Assembly: GCA_023388055.1 (NCBI GenBank)
Contig: JAEWGW010000025.1
Span: forward strand, 496,001-560,000
Source of the DNA: Bacillota bacterium
Lineage (GTDB): Bacteria > Bacillota > Bacilli > Paenibacillales > NBRC-103111
Direction: 5' to 3'
DNA length: 64,000 nt
Part shown: positions 25,391 through 33,902 of the stretch, piece by piece
Numbering within the stretch: position 1 is the stretch's first letter
How the letters are laid out: each line of letters opens with the position of its first letter
The notes under the pieces: generated by a model
What the model was told of the DNA's origin: nothing
Databases searched by the model: none
What the model saw: only the letters and a program-made list of their open reading frames with translations
Position numbers and translations under genes: made by a program

Positions 25391-26332
25391 ATGCCCCTGA
25401 CACGCAAAAAAATTACAGTTGTAGGTGCTGGCTTCACCGGTGCCACCACAGCGCTGCTTTTGGCCCAAAAAGAGCTTGGCGATGTTGTCCTGCTGGATAT
25501 CCCGCAATTGGAGAATCCCACCAAGGGCAAGGCGCTGGATATGCTGGAGGCGGGTCCTGTTCAAGGCTTCGACGCCACCATTACCGGCACCAGCAGCTAT
25601 GAGGATGCCGAGGGTTCGGATATCGTCATCATTACCGCAGGCGTGGCCCGCAAGCCGGGAATGAGCCGTGATGATCTGGTGAGCATCAATGCGGGCATCG
25701 TCCGCTCCGTATGTGAGAACATCAAGCGGGTTGCCCCGGACTCCATCGTTATTCTGCTGTCCAACCCGGTGGATGCCATGACCTATGTGGCCTACCATAC
25801 CCTGGGTTTCCCCAAGAACCGGGTCATCGGCCAATCCGGCGTGCTGGATACCGCCCGTTTCTGCACCTTCGTATCCCAGGAGCTGAATGTGTCTGTTGAG
25901 GATGTCCGCGGCTTTGTGCTGGGCGGCCATGGCGATGATATGGTTCCCCTGGTCCGTTACTCCAGCGTTGGCGGCATTCCCCTGGAGGTCCTGCTGCCCA
26001 AGGAGCGAATCGATGCCATCGTGCAGCGCACCCGTGTGGGCGGCGGTGAAATCGTGAACCTGCTGGGCACCGGCAGCGCTTATTATGCGCCTGCGGCTTC
26101 CTTGGTGCAGATGACCGAAGCCATCGTGAAGGACAAAAAACGGATTCTGCCGTCCATCGCCCTTCTTGAGGGTGAGTACGGCTACGATCACCTGTTTATG
26201 GGTGTGCCTACTCTCTTGGGCGGCAACGGTATCGAACGGATTTATGAGCTGGAGCTGACAGCGGAAGAGAAGACCGCTCTGGACAAATCCGCCCAATCCG
26301 TGAAGAATGTGATTGCCGTGGTAAACGGCTAA
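25391..26332 (+). CDS. mdh: malate dehydrogenase
   Basis: NAD-dependent interconversion of malate and oxaloacetate, of the lactate-dehydrogenase-like type; 313 residues. The Rossmann motif GAGFTGATTALLLAQ opens the protein, LLDIPQ ends beta-2 with the NAD-binding Asp, ARKPGMSRDDL carries the substrate-loop Arg residues, and the catalytic His lies in GGHGDDMVPLVRY. AGGAGGACATAAAT precedes the ATG. A strong terminator follows, ending the TCA cluster before the phosphoesterase gene. Confidence 0.97.
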   Translation: MPLTRKKITVVGAGFTGATTALLLAQKELGDVVLLDIPQLENPTKGKALDMLEAGPVQGFDATITGTSSYEDAEGSDIVIITAGVARKPGMSRDDLVSINAGIVRSVCENIKRVAPDSIVILLSNPVDAMTYVAYHTLGFPKNRVIGQSGVLDTARFCTFVSQELNVSVEDVRGFVLGGHGDDMVPLVRYSSVGGIPLEVLLPKERIDAIVQRTRVGGGEIVNLLGTGSAYYAPAASLVQMTEAIVKDKKRILPSIALLEGEYGYDHLFMGVPTLLGGNGIERIYELELTAEEKTALDKSAQSVKNVIAVVNG

Positions 26333-26355
26333 CCTCAGAAATACAGTATACGCAT

Positions 26356-26396
26356 GGCGCTTTGCTTCCCTAAGAATTGGGGGTAAAGCGCCTTTT
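26356..26396 (+). terminator. mdh terminator
   Basis: GGCGCTTTGCTTCCC pairs with GGGGGTAAAGCGCC (to 26392) followed by TTTT. Stable stem 24 bases after the mdh stop. Confidence 0.85.
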
Positions 26397-26426
26397 GCCC
26401 ATATTGGCCCTTGGGAGGAACGATCC

Positions 26427-27158
26427 GTGACAGCAGTTGCCCTTATATCCGATGTGCATTCCAATGTTTTTGCGCTGGAGGCGGTGCTTGCAGACATAGA
26501 CAAGCGGAGGATTACTCGTATTGTTAATTTGGGGGACAGCTTATACGGCCCTATGGACATACACGGAACCTATTCGCTGCTGCGCTCCCGACCTATGCTT
26601 CATCTGCGGGGGAATTGCGACAGACTGCTGCTGCTTCCGCCAGCTGCCAGTCCATCCACCATGGACCGGAACAGGCGGGAGCTTACGGCTGAGGAGCGGG
26701 CTTGGATTGCAGAGCTGCCGGTAACCGCGGAAGAAGAGGGACTTTTTTTGTGTCATGGGACACCGGAATCCGATGAGATCTACCTGCTGGACAAGCTGGA
26801 TCAGCACGGCTGCCATCCGCGTCCGCTTGAAGAATTGGTAGCAATGACGAATGGGGTCGTCCACCCGGTCATTGCCTGCGGCCACTCCCACCGGCCGGCA
26901 ATTGTGTATTTGCCTAATGGCAAAACAGTGATTAATCCCGGAAGTGTAGGCTTGCCTGCTTATCATGATGAATTGCCCATCGATCACAAAATGGAGTCCG
27001 GAACCCCTCATGCCAATTACACACTCGCTGTGCATGAACCCTCCGGTTGGCGGTTTGAGCAGTTCTCGATTCCTTATGATTGGGAAGCAGCCGCGTCCAT
27101 GGCGGATTTCAACGGAAGACCGGACTGGGCCCAAAGCATAAGGACAGGATTCGCGTAG
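26427..27158 (+). CDS. YfcE-like metallophosphoesterase
   Basis: A 243-residue calcineurin-fold phosphoesterase starting at GTG with TTGGGAGGAACG upstream. The metal-binding motifs are in order: SDVHSN (residues 8-13), NLGDSLYGP, LRGNCD, then CGHSHRP and a NPGSVGLPAYHD loop. Proteins of this type hydrolyse phosphodiesters or phosphomonoesters with two divalent metals. The substrate is unknown. It lies between mdh and a membrane protein gene with no Pho box upstream, so there is no direct sign of phosphate control despite the surroundings. Confidence 0.88.
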   Translation: MTAVALISDVHSNVFALEAVLADIDKRRITRIVNLGDSLYGPMDIHGTYSLLRSRPMLHLRGNCDRLLLLPPAASPSTMDRNRRELTAEERAWIAELPVTAEEEGLFLCHGTPESDEIYLLDKLDQHGCHPRPLEELVAMTNGVVHPVIACGHSHRPAIVYLPNGKTVINPGSVGLPAYHDELPIDHKMESGTPHANYTLAVHEPSGWRFEQFSIPYDWEAAASMADFNGRPDWAQSIRTGFA

Positions 27159-27279
27159 CGTATAAAGATTTACATACATGCAGGAAAAATTGCATGCCCG
27201 TCCCTGATCAAGTATACTACTGCTGGATATGTATGGCAGGTCAGATAAACGCGGATGGTCCGCGGAATGGAGGATGCAT

Positions 27280-27708
27280 ATGGATAAGGCATTTTTGTTT
27301 TTGCATCTGGTGGCTTCCATCGGGATGGGGTTTTATTTGCTGCTTCCCTTCTTGGTCGGGCGGCTGGCAGGACCGGCGGCGCAAAGCCAGGTAGGGTACG
27401 CGGGGCTTCTGGCATCCGCCAACAGAATCGGCATGTACCTGCTGGTGGTCCAGCTGTTAACCGGAGGGTACCTTTTGCAGATGGCGGATTATTCTGTCCT
27501 GTGGATGGTCCTGATCGTGCTGGCTTTCCTGGCTGTGGCGGCTTTTACAGGCATGATGGCCAAGCCCCTCAAGCGGTATAAGGAAGCCGTGCAGCAAGGT
27601 CAAAACGGCAAGGCTGAGTACGGCAAAATCCGCTTGTTCAGCAGCCTGGCAGGCGCTTGTTTCCTGATCATTATTTTCCTGATGAAATTCCCGGAATTGT
27701 TTGTGTAG
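27280..27708 (+). CDS. four-segment membrane protein of unknown function
   Basis: A 142-residue integral membrane protein with four predicted helices (about residues 4-26, 44-64, 71-92 and 117-138) and a basic loop between the third and fourth. It resembles small DUF2269-type proteins in length and topology, but I cannot assign the family firmly. ATG 27280 is preferred to ATG 27274 because TGGAGG (27268-27273) touches the earlier codon and is 6 bases from the later one. A bidirectional terminator separates it from the convergent deacetylase gene. Confidence 0.65.
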   Translation: MDKAFLFLHLVASIGMGFYLLLPFLVGRLAGPAAQSQVGYAGLLASANRIGMYLLVVQLLTGGYLLQMADYSVLWMVLIVLAFLAVAAFTGMMAKPLKRYKEAVQQGQNGKAEYGKIRLFSSLAGACFLIIIFLMKFPELFV

Positions 27709-27716
27709 TACACCAT

Positions 27717-27762
27717 AAAAACCCGCCTGCTGCTGACGTTGAGTCAGGGCAAGGCGGGTTTT
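27717..27762. terminator. bidirectional terminator
   Basis: AAAACCCGCCT (27717) pairs with AGGCGGGTTTT (to 27762). A runs on the left and T runs on the right allow use from both convergent genes. Confidence 0.85.
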
Positions 27763-27795
27763 GTTCGGTAACGGATGCAGCTCGTACCGGAATCA

Positions 27796-28965
27796 TCAGG
27801 TTTCCGTTCCGGAGTCGCTTTCAGTTGGAGGATCGGTGGTGTAGGTGCCGGTGTCCGTATCCAGACGGATGGTGATGCCGAGCATACGCTCCAGATCCTT
27901 CAGGAGGATATAGGAGCGGCGGCCTTCCACATACAACGGTCTGTCCAGGGTAAATACGACATTGTCCGTCAGCCGGGTGACCGATGCTTTGTCCGGGCTG
28001 AATTTAAACAGGGTCCCGTTATAGTTCAAACCCAGCTGGTTGTCTGCTTTGTCCTTGTACAGCTCGCCGCCCAGCTGCTCCAGGGTTTCCCGGAGGGGCG
28101 CTTCTTCGCCGCGCGCATCCTTCACGGCGGTAACCCGCCGCATAATCATGTTATGCAGGGTTTCCGGCTGCACATAAGGGCTGCCGGCATTGAGGCGAGG
28201 CAGACGCATCGGATCGGAGCCACGGGTCACGATCTTCGGCATTACCGTAAAGGCGTACCGGACTCCGCCGTCCTGAACCGCCGTTATGGCTTCGGGATTG
28301 TAGATGCCGAAGGGATAGGCCATGGTATCGCCGCTTCCCGGCGCATAGGAATCCAGCTTGGTCCGGCAAGTAACGGCGTCACCGGTAACGCGGGATTTGT
28401 ATTCGGCATCCGTTTCCGTCCGTCCGTTCAGCTGGAGCCGGTGGGTCAGGTAGGCCTTGCCGTTCTGCTTTTCATGCTGGCTGTCGGAATGGCTTTGGAG
28501 CTCGATGAAGCCCTTGCGTTTGCCCAGCTTGGTCAGCTCCTCCCGATTCATGAAGGGAGTCGTGCCCTTTTGCGGATCATCGATGGTACCGGTGATAACG
28601 AAGCTTACACCAGGAATGTCCAGCTTCTGCAGCACCGGATACGCGTTGGTGTAGAAGCTTTCATATCCATCGTCGAAGGTAACCAGGACCGCATTATCCG
28701 GAACGGAGGCCCCCTTCATGTATGCCTTGAATTCATCCAGGGAAATGAAGTTATAATGCCGGCTTTCCAGAAATGACAATTGGTTGCGGAAGAGCTCGGT
28801 GCTGATGGTGCCGGGTCCCTTCACTGTATCGCTGACATGGTGGTACATGAGAACAGCAACCTGATCCTTATATAGAATATCCGGCTCGAAGGCGCTTAAG
28901 GAGGAGACGGCCATCGTGAGACCGAGACAGCATAACAGGCTGATGCGCAAAAAAAGCTTTTTCAT
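27796..28965 (-). CDS. secreted polysaccharide deacetylase with C-terminal stalk-like domain
   Basis: A 389-residue exported protein. The signal peptide is MKKLFLRISLLCCLGLTM with a likely cut near SLSA-FEP. The NodB domain follows, with VLMYHHV near residue 38 and the metal-binding FDDGYES near 97. After about residue 300 the sequence resembles the copper-amine-oxidase N-like or stalk-type domain frequent in Paenibacillus secreted proteins (RRSYILLKDLERMLG). It probably removes acetyl groups from cell-wall or extracellular polysaccharide. The start is set by the signal peptide; only AAGGGAA serves as a weak ribosome binding site. It diverges from the fumarase gene. Confidence 0.88.
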   Translation of the reverse strand: MKKLFLRISLLCCLGLTMAVSSLSAFEPDILYKDQVAVLMYHHVSDTVKGPGTISTELFRNQLSFLESRHYNFISLDEFKAYMKGASVPDNAVLVTFDDGYESFYTNAYPVLQKLDIPGVSFVITGTIDDPQKGTTPFMNREELTKLGKRKGFIELQSHSDSQHEKQNGKAYLTHRLQLNGRTETDAEYKSRVTGDAVTCRTKLDSYAPGSGDTMAYPFGIYNPEAITAVQDGGVRYAFTVMPKIVTRGSDPMRLPRLNAGSPYVQPETLHNMIMRRVTAVKDARGEEAPLRETLEQLGGELYKDKADNQLGLNYNGTLFKFSPDKASVTRLTDNVVFTLDRPLYVEGRRSYILLKDLERMLGITIRLDTDTGTYTTDPPTESDSGTET

Positions 28966-29134
28966 GGTGGGGTGGTTCCCTTCTGCTTGTGATGGACATG
29001 TATGGGCAGGATGCTTCAATTGGGGTTAGCGGTTTCTTGGCCGAAATCGTATAATAACGGAAGAGACCCAGGTGAGACCATCATTATTATAGGCGTAAAA
29101 AGAGACATTGACAATGAGAGGAGAACTGCGTAGG

Positions 29135-30667
29135 ATGAAGGATTTTCAAGAGAGCATCTACAAATTGATTGTGGAAACCTCCACCCGGCTTCCAGCCGAT
29201 GTGCAAAGCCGGATTGAAGCCGCCCGGCTCAAGGAGGACGAAGGCACCCGCTCGGCGCTTTCGCTGGCCACCATCACCGAAAACATCCGTATGGCCGACT
29301 GCAATATCTCTCCCATTTGCCAGGATACGGGCATGCCCACCTTCATCATCCATGTCCCGGTGGGAGCCAACCAGATCATCATGAAGGAAGCGGTCCGCCA
29401 AGCCGTAGCGCAAGCCACACGGGACAGCATCCTGCGCACCAACTCCGTGGATTCCCTGACGGGTGCCAACAGCGGAGATAATCTGGGGCTGGGTACACCG
29501 GTGATTCATTTTGAACAGTGGGAAAAAGAAGAAATCGACGTCCGTCTGATCCTGAAGGGCGGCGGTTGTGAAAATAAAAATATTCAATACAGCCTTCCCT
29601 GTGAGGTGGAGGGGCTGGGTAAGGCCGGACGTGATCTGGACGGTATCCGCAAGTGCATTCTGCATGCGGTCTATCAGGCGCAAGGCCAAGGCTGCAGCGC
29701 CGGTTTTATCGGAGTGGGCATCGGCGGGGACCGGACCACTGGCTACGAGCTGGCGAAGCATCAGCTGTTCCGCCCGGTGGATGACGTGAATCCGGTTGAG
29801 GACCTGGCCCGCCTCGAGGACTATATTATGGAGCATGCCAACACCCTGGGCATCGGCACCATGGGCTTCGGCGGCAATGTAACCCTTCTGGGCTGCAAAG
29901 TTGGAGTGATGAATCGGCTTCCGGCCAGCTTTTATGTGTCTGTGGCGTATAACTGCTGGGCTTACCGGAGGCAAGGGGCAGTGCTGGATGCGGAAACGGG
30001 CGCCTTCAAAAAATGGGTGTATGAGCCTTCCCCTTCAGCAGTTGCTGTGGCGGAGCCCTCTTCGCAGGAGAAGCAGGAGGGCAGCCGGGAGATTGTGCTG
30101 ACCACTCCCATTACAGAGGAGCAGATCCGCAGCCTCAGGGTAGGGGATGTGGTGATTGTCAACGGGCTAATCCATACCGGGCGGGATGCTCTGCATCACT
30201 ATCTGATGGAGCATGATTCACCAGTGGATTTAGACGGCTCCGTGATTTACCACTGTGGCCCAGTGATGAGTAAGGATGAGCAGGGGGAATGGCATGTGAA
30301 GGCGGCCGGACCCACCACCAGCATCCGGGAGGAGCCGTATCAAGGGGATATCATGAAAAAGTTCGGCATTCGTGCGGTGATCGGCAAAGGCGGCATGGGC
30401 CCGAAAACTCTTAAGGCGCTGCAGGAGCATGGCGGTGTGTATCTTAATGCCATCGGAGGTGCAGCCCAATTTTATGCCAGGTGCCTCAAGAAGGTGGAGG
30501 GTGTGGATTTCCTGAAGGAGTTCGGTGTGCCGGAGGCCATGTGGCATCTGCAATGTGAGGGCTTTGCAGCAATTGTGACCATGGACTCTCACGGTGGAAG
30601 CCTCCATGCTGAGGTGAACGAAAGCTCCATCGAAAAACTGGCCCGGCTAAAGGATAAGGTATTCTGA
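29135..30667 (+). CDS. class I fumarate hydratase (iron-sulfur)
   Basis: A 510-residue single-chain class I hydro-lyase that hydrates fumarate to malate with an oxygen-sensitive [4Fe-4S] cluster. The alpha part (to about 285) holds the three Cys positions expected for the cluster in SPICQDTGMP, GCSAGFIGVGIGGDR and LGCKVGVMNRLP. The beta part contains LRVGDVVIVNGLIHTGRDALH and GPKTLKALQEHGGVY. A degenerate linker joins them near 295-325. Related tartrate dehydratases share the fold, but the TCA setting favours fumarase. AGAGGAGAA lies upstream of the ATG. The stop is only 2 bases before phoR, implying translational coupling. Confidence 0.88.
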   Translation: MKDFQESIYKLIVETSTRLPADVQSRIEAARLKEDEGTRSALSLATITENIRMADCNISPICQDTGMPTFIIHVPVGANQIIMKEAVRQAVAQATRDSILRTNSVDSLTGANSGDNLGLGTPVIHFEQWEKEEIDVRLILKGGGCENKNIQYSLPCEVEGLGKAGRDLDGIRKCILHAVYQAQGQGCSAGFIGVGIGGDRTTGYELAKHQLFRPVDDVNPVEDLARLEDYIMEHANTLGIGTMGFGGNVTLLGCKVGVMNRLPASFYVSVAYNCWAYRRQGAVLDAETGAFKKWVYEPSPSAVAVAEPSSQEKQEGSREIVLTTPITEEQIRSLRVGDVVIVNGLIHTGRDALHHYLMEHDSPVDLDGSVIYHCGPVMSKDEQGEWHVKAAGPTTSIREEPYQGDIMKKFGIRAVIGKGGMGPKTLKALQEHGGVYLNAIGGAAQFYARCLKKVEGVDFLKEFGVPEAMWHLQCEGFAAIVTMDSHGGSLHAEVNESSIEKLARLKDKVF

Positions 30668-30669
30668 CA

Positions 30670-32463
30670 ATGCATAAATTCCGTTGGCGGCTTACTCTGA
30701 TTTTTATTGTGATCATCGGCTGCTCCATGGTGTTGGCCGGGGTATATATGGCGAAGCTGCTGGAAACCTCCTACAAGGATGCCCTTGTGATCAATATGGA
30801 GCGGGAGCTGAAGCTGATCATTGCTACCATTGACTGGAACCATGGCGGCAATGACGAGGAAAAAGAGAGATATTATACCGAGCAAGCGCGGCGGCTGAAG
30901 GATTCGGCGGCCGCCCGGATTACGGTGATCCGCACCGACGGCCGGGTTATTGGGGAATCCGACGAGGAACCCGTCCAAATGAACAACCATCTGGACCGGG
31001 AGGAGGTCAAGCAGGCGGAGAAGGAGGGGCTGGGCCATAGTGTGCGGTACAGCAAAACTCTAGGCCATAATATGCTGTATGTAGCCATGCCCATCGGCAC
31101 CAGCGCCGACAATGCCGGGTACCTGCGTCTGGCAACGGATTTAAGGGATGTGGAGAATGCCGTCCACAAGCTGTGGCTGTTCCTGCTCCTGGGGCTGGGC
31201 CTTCTGTTCCTGATTGCCGGGGGAATCAGCTTTAGGATCGCGTATGGATTAACCCGTCCTTTTGACAAGATGATCCGGGTTGCCCGCCAGCTGTCCCATA
31301 TGAATTACAAATCCCGTGTGCCAGTCCGCAGAAAAGACGAAATCGGGGACCTGGGCCATGCCATCAATACCATGGCAGACAGTCTGGAGCAGCAGATGAA
31401 CCGGATTCTGGAGAACGAGGGCCGGATGAAGGCGGTGCTGGAGGGGCTGATCAACGGGGTGCTGATGATCGACAAGGACGGGCGGATTGCTCTCTTGAAC
31501 CGCTCTGCGGAGAATATTCTGGGCTTCCGCCAGGAGGAGCTGCTGGGACGCCAATACGAGCATGCCAATCTCGCCCCTGAGCTCACGGAGTTGATCACGA
31601 TGTGCTTCGGCACCATGGAGCAAATCCGGGATGAGCGGACACTGTATTTTCCCGAGGAGATTCTGCTGGAGATCAACCTGCGTCCGATGGTCATCGGGGG
31701 GGAGGATTTTGCCGGGATTCTGATTGTCCTTCACGATATTACCGCTGTCCGCAGACTGGAGCGGATGCGCAGCGAATTCGTCGCCAATGTGTCCCATGAG
31801 CTGAAAACACCGGTGGCTTCGGTGAAGGGGTTTGCCGAGACGCTGCTGGCCGGAGCCTTGAAGGATGAGGAGACGGCCAAGTCCTTCCTGCAGATCATCT
31901 ATGACGAGAGCGAACGGCTGAACCGGCTGATCGGGGATATTCTGGATTTGTCCAAAATTGAGTCCAAGCGGGTGCCGCTGCAGCTGTCCCCGGTCCATCT
32001 GAACAGCTTTATGGATCATACGCTGCAGATGCTGGCCCCGGAGGCGCAGAAGAAGAATATCGAGCTGAGGCTGCAGGTGGAGGAGGATCTGTATATGGAG
32101 GCGGACGAGGACCGGCTCCGGCAGATTATGATCAATCTGCTGTCCAACGGCATTTCGTATACACCGGAGGGCGGCAAGGTGAGTGTTACTGTACAAGCCA
32201 TGGATGTGGTAAACGGCGAGGATCCGGAGAACATCCGTTTTGTGATTGCGGACACGGGCATCGGCATTCCCCGGAAGGATCTGCCGCGGATCTTCGAGCG
32301 TTTCTACCGGGTGGACAAGGCCCGCTCCCGGAGCTCAGGGGGGACCGGACTGGGTCTCTCCATTGTGAAGCATCTGGTGGAGCTGCATAAAGGGCATATT
32401 TCGGTAGAAAGCGAGGTTGGCGCCGGCAGCCGTTTCATTCTCGAACTTCCGGTCCTCCATTGA
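30670..32463 (+). CDS. phoR: sensor histidine kinase PhoR
   Basis: A 597-residue membrane sensor kinase. Two transmembrane segments (about 10-30 and 164-185) flank an extracytoplasmic domain; then HAMP (about 186-238), PAS (about 250-350), HisKA with phospho-acceptor H376 in VSHELKTPVASVKG, and HATPase with the N box NLLSNGISYTPEGG, DTGIGIP and GGTGLGLSIVKH. The architecture and the location between the TCA genes and polA match PhoR. Unusually it precedes phoP; in Bacillus the order is phoP-phoR. The start codon lies 2 bases after the fumarase stop. Pho boxes in the same window support the assignment. Confidence 0.8.
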   Translation: MHKFRWRLTLIFIVIIGCSMVLAGVYMAKLLETSYKDALVINMERELKLIIATIDWNHGGNDEEKERYYTEQARRLKDSAAARITVIRTDGRVIGESDEEPVQMNNHLDREEVKQAEKEGLGHSVRYSKTLGHNMLYVAMPIGTSADNAGYLRLATDLRDVENAVHKLWLFLLLGLGLLFLIAGGISFRIAYGLTRPFDKMIRVARQLSHMNYKSRVPVRRKDEIGDLGHAINTMADSLEQQMNRILENEGRMKAVLEGLINGVLMIDKDGRIALLNRSAENILGFRQEELLGRQYEHANLAPELTELITMCFGTMEQIRDERTLYFPEEILLEINLRPMVIGGEDFAGILIVLHDITAVRRLERMRSEFVANVSHELKTPVASVKGFAETLLAGALKDEETAKSFLQIIYDESERLNRLIGDILDLSKIESKRVPLQLSPVHLNSFMDHTLQMLAPEAQKKNIELRLQVEEDLYMEADEDRLRQIMINLLSNGISYTPEGGKVSVTVQAMDVVNGEDPENIRFVIADTGIGIPRKDLPRIFERFYRVDKARSRSSGGTGLGLSIVKHLVELHKGHISVESEVGAGSRFILELPVLH

Positions 32464-32502
32464 CAACAAAAAGGGACTGGACTTACAATTTGTATGACCC
32501 TT

Positions 32503-32535
32503 ATCCGGGTTGGCGTTGGCGCCTGCCCGGATTTT
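32503..32535 (+). terminator. terminator-like hairpin between phoR and phoP
   Basis: ATCCGGG (32503-32509) pairs with CCCGGAT (32526-32532) with inner GGCG/CGCC, then TTTTGG. The short T run suggests partial termination, which would set the kinase-to-regulator ratio unless phoP has its own promoter. Confidence 0.5.
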
Positions 32536-32553
32536 GGATAAGACAGGCTGAAA

Positions 32554-33291
32554 ATGAAGGTGGAGAAACCCTTGGCCCATAGTATATTGGTAATTGAAGA
32601 CGAACCGACGCTGTCCCGCTTGCTGTCCTACAATTTAGCCCAGGAGAAGTATGTGGTGAAGGTTGTGGATCATGGGGGAGAGGGGCTGCAGGAAGCGCTC
32701 CGGCATCCCTACGACCTGATTATTCTGGATATTATGCTTCCGGGCATGAACGGCTTCGAGGTATTGTCGAAGCTCCGGCAGAAGGAATGCCGGACGCCGG
32801 TGATTATCCTGACGGCACGGAATGCCGAAGAGGAGGTTGTCCAGGGTCTCAAAAGCGGCGCCGATGATTACATCACGAAACCCTTCGGCGTGGCGGAGCT
32901 GCTGGCGCGGGTTGCGGCTGTGCTGCGGCGTACCGGACCGGAGGATAGCAGGCAGGAAGCAGCGGAGGAAGGAACAGACCGGGTGATCGTGGCCGGGGAT
33001 TTGAAGATTTATCCGGAGCGCTACGAGGTGAAGCTGAACGGGGAGCCCATCCCGCTGCGGCCGAAGGAATTCGAGGTGCTGCTGTATCTGGTGCAGCGGC
33101 CGGGTGTAGTGGTTACCCGGGATGATCTGATGAACATCGTGTGGGGCTTCGATTACATTGGCGGGCAGCGGACGGTGGATGTCCATGTGAGCTCGCTGCG
33201 CAAGAAGCTGGAGATGAACCAGCAGTCCGTCCAAATCGACGCCATCCGCGGCGTTGGTTATAAGCTGATTACCAAAGGAAGCCGCTCCTGA
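32554..33291 (+). CDS. phoP: response regulator PhoP
   Basis: A 245-residue OmpR-family regulator. The receiver has the acidic pair in VIEDEPT, phospho-acceptor D59 in LIILDIMLPG, the conserved Thr in ILTAR and Lys in DYITKPF. The winged-helix effector (about 140-240) contains LRPKEFEVLLYL and RTVDVHVSSLRKKL. It is the probable binder of the Pho boxes before ppk1, pstS and pstC. The ATG at 32554 has only a weak ribosome binding site; a TTG at 32572 lies behind AAGGTGGAG and could be the true start, removing 6 residues. A terminator overlaps the stop codon. Confidence 0.82.
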   Translation: MKVEKPLAHSILVIEDEPTLSRLLSYNLAQEKYVVKVVDHGGEGLQEALRHPYDLIILDIMLPGMNGFEVLSKLRQKECRTPVIILTARNAEEEVVQGLKSGADDYITKPFGVAELLARVAAVLRRTGPEDSRQEAAEEGTDRVIVAGDLKIYPERYEVKLNGEPIPLRPKEFEVLLYLVQRPGVVVTRDDLMNIVWGFDYIGGQRTVDVHVSSLRKKLEMNQQSVQIDAIRGVGYKLITKGSRS

Positions 33292-33312
33292 TCCGACAGG
33301 AGGGCTTTTTTT
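33281..33312 (+). terminator. phoP terminator
   Basis: GCCGCTCCTG (33281-33290) pairs with CAGGAGGGC (33297-33305), then seven T residues. The left arm includes the last codons of phoP. Confidence 0.88.
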
Positions 33313-33434
33313 GGTTTTGGGGCGGGTAGGGGAGCGCTGGACCGCGGGCGTGGAGAAGCACTGGGCCTTAGGAGGGACGGAGAACTGCAGGGAGCGCGGG
33401 TGGGGAGAGGCACTGAGCTGCAGTGGTGCTGTGC

Positions 33435-33473
33435 GGGAGCATCGTGTGCCGTGGTGGGCGGGAGCATCGTGTG
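33435..33473. repeat. short direct repeat in G-rich spacer
   Basis: GGGAGCATCGTGTG occurs at 33435 and 33460, 25 bp apart, inside about 200 bases of very G-rich sequence (33313-33510) after the phoP terminator. No gene is seen there. Confidence 0.5.
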
Positions 33474-33542
33474 GCCGTGGAGCGCGGAACCGTGTCAGGG
33501 CCGTGCGGCTAACGGCTTCCTCTTTACTTTAATCGCCCTTAT

Positions 33543-33721
33543 CCTGCAAAAGTGCATCTATTCTGCTGGAGTTCCGCCTCTCCCTGCACCCCAAATGCAA
33601 AAGTGCAGCTATGTTCCGCTGGGGGCTCCATTTTGCTCCCATCTGACGAAAATAACTGCACTTTTGCAGGATAGACCGTAAAAATGAAGGTTTGTTTACC
33701 ACATACATGCACTTTTGCATT
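33543..33721. repeat. four-unit intergenic element, copy IV (TGCAAAAGTGCA word)
   Basis: TGCAAAAGTGCA occurs forward at 33545 and 33596 and inverted ending at 33668 and 33719. Spacing is 51 bp in each arm. The word is unlike the TAACGGA words of six other copies and is itself a dyad (TGCA-N4-TGCA). The TATT/TATG marks that follow it keep the same 45-bp central gap as in the other copies. It lies between convergent phoP and araC-type genes, in a 611-base gap shared with the phoP terminator and hairpin repeat C. Confidence 0.85.
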
Positions 33722-33773
33722 TCGGAAGAGGGTGGGAGTAACGTTCTCACGTGCGCGTCCCTCTCCAGTTGCC

Positions 33774-33902
33774 AACCTGACCCCAACTAATCCTGTCCGG
33801 CGGCAAGGACCAGGTTGGGAAGGGGTTGTCCCTCAAATCCGCTTCGCGGATTTCGAGGCTTCCGCAACCTATCCGGCCTGCGGCAAGGACCATGTTGGGA
33901 AG
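33774..33902. repeat. AACCTGGTCC hairpin repeat, copy C (two modules)
   Basis: Module C1 runs from AACCTGA (33774) to GGACCAGGTT (33808-33817). Module C2 has the two-hairpin form also seen before accA: CCTCAAATCC (33831) pairing with GGATTTCGAGG, then CTTCC, then AACCTATCCGGCC to GGACCATGTT (about 33866-33897). It ends at the stop codon of the minus-strand AraC gene and may serve as its 3' structure. Confidence 0.75.

Noticed and set aside
27775..28776. 333-residue plus-strand frame over the deacetylase gene
   Set aside because: Antisense shadow of the secreted deacetylase, whose signal peptide and NodB motifs are clear.
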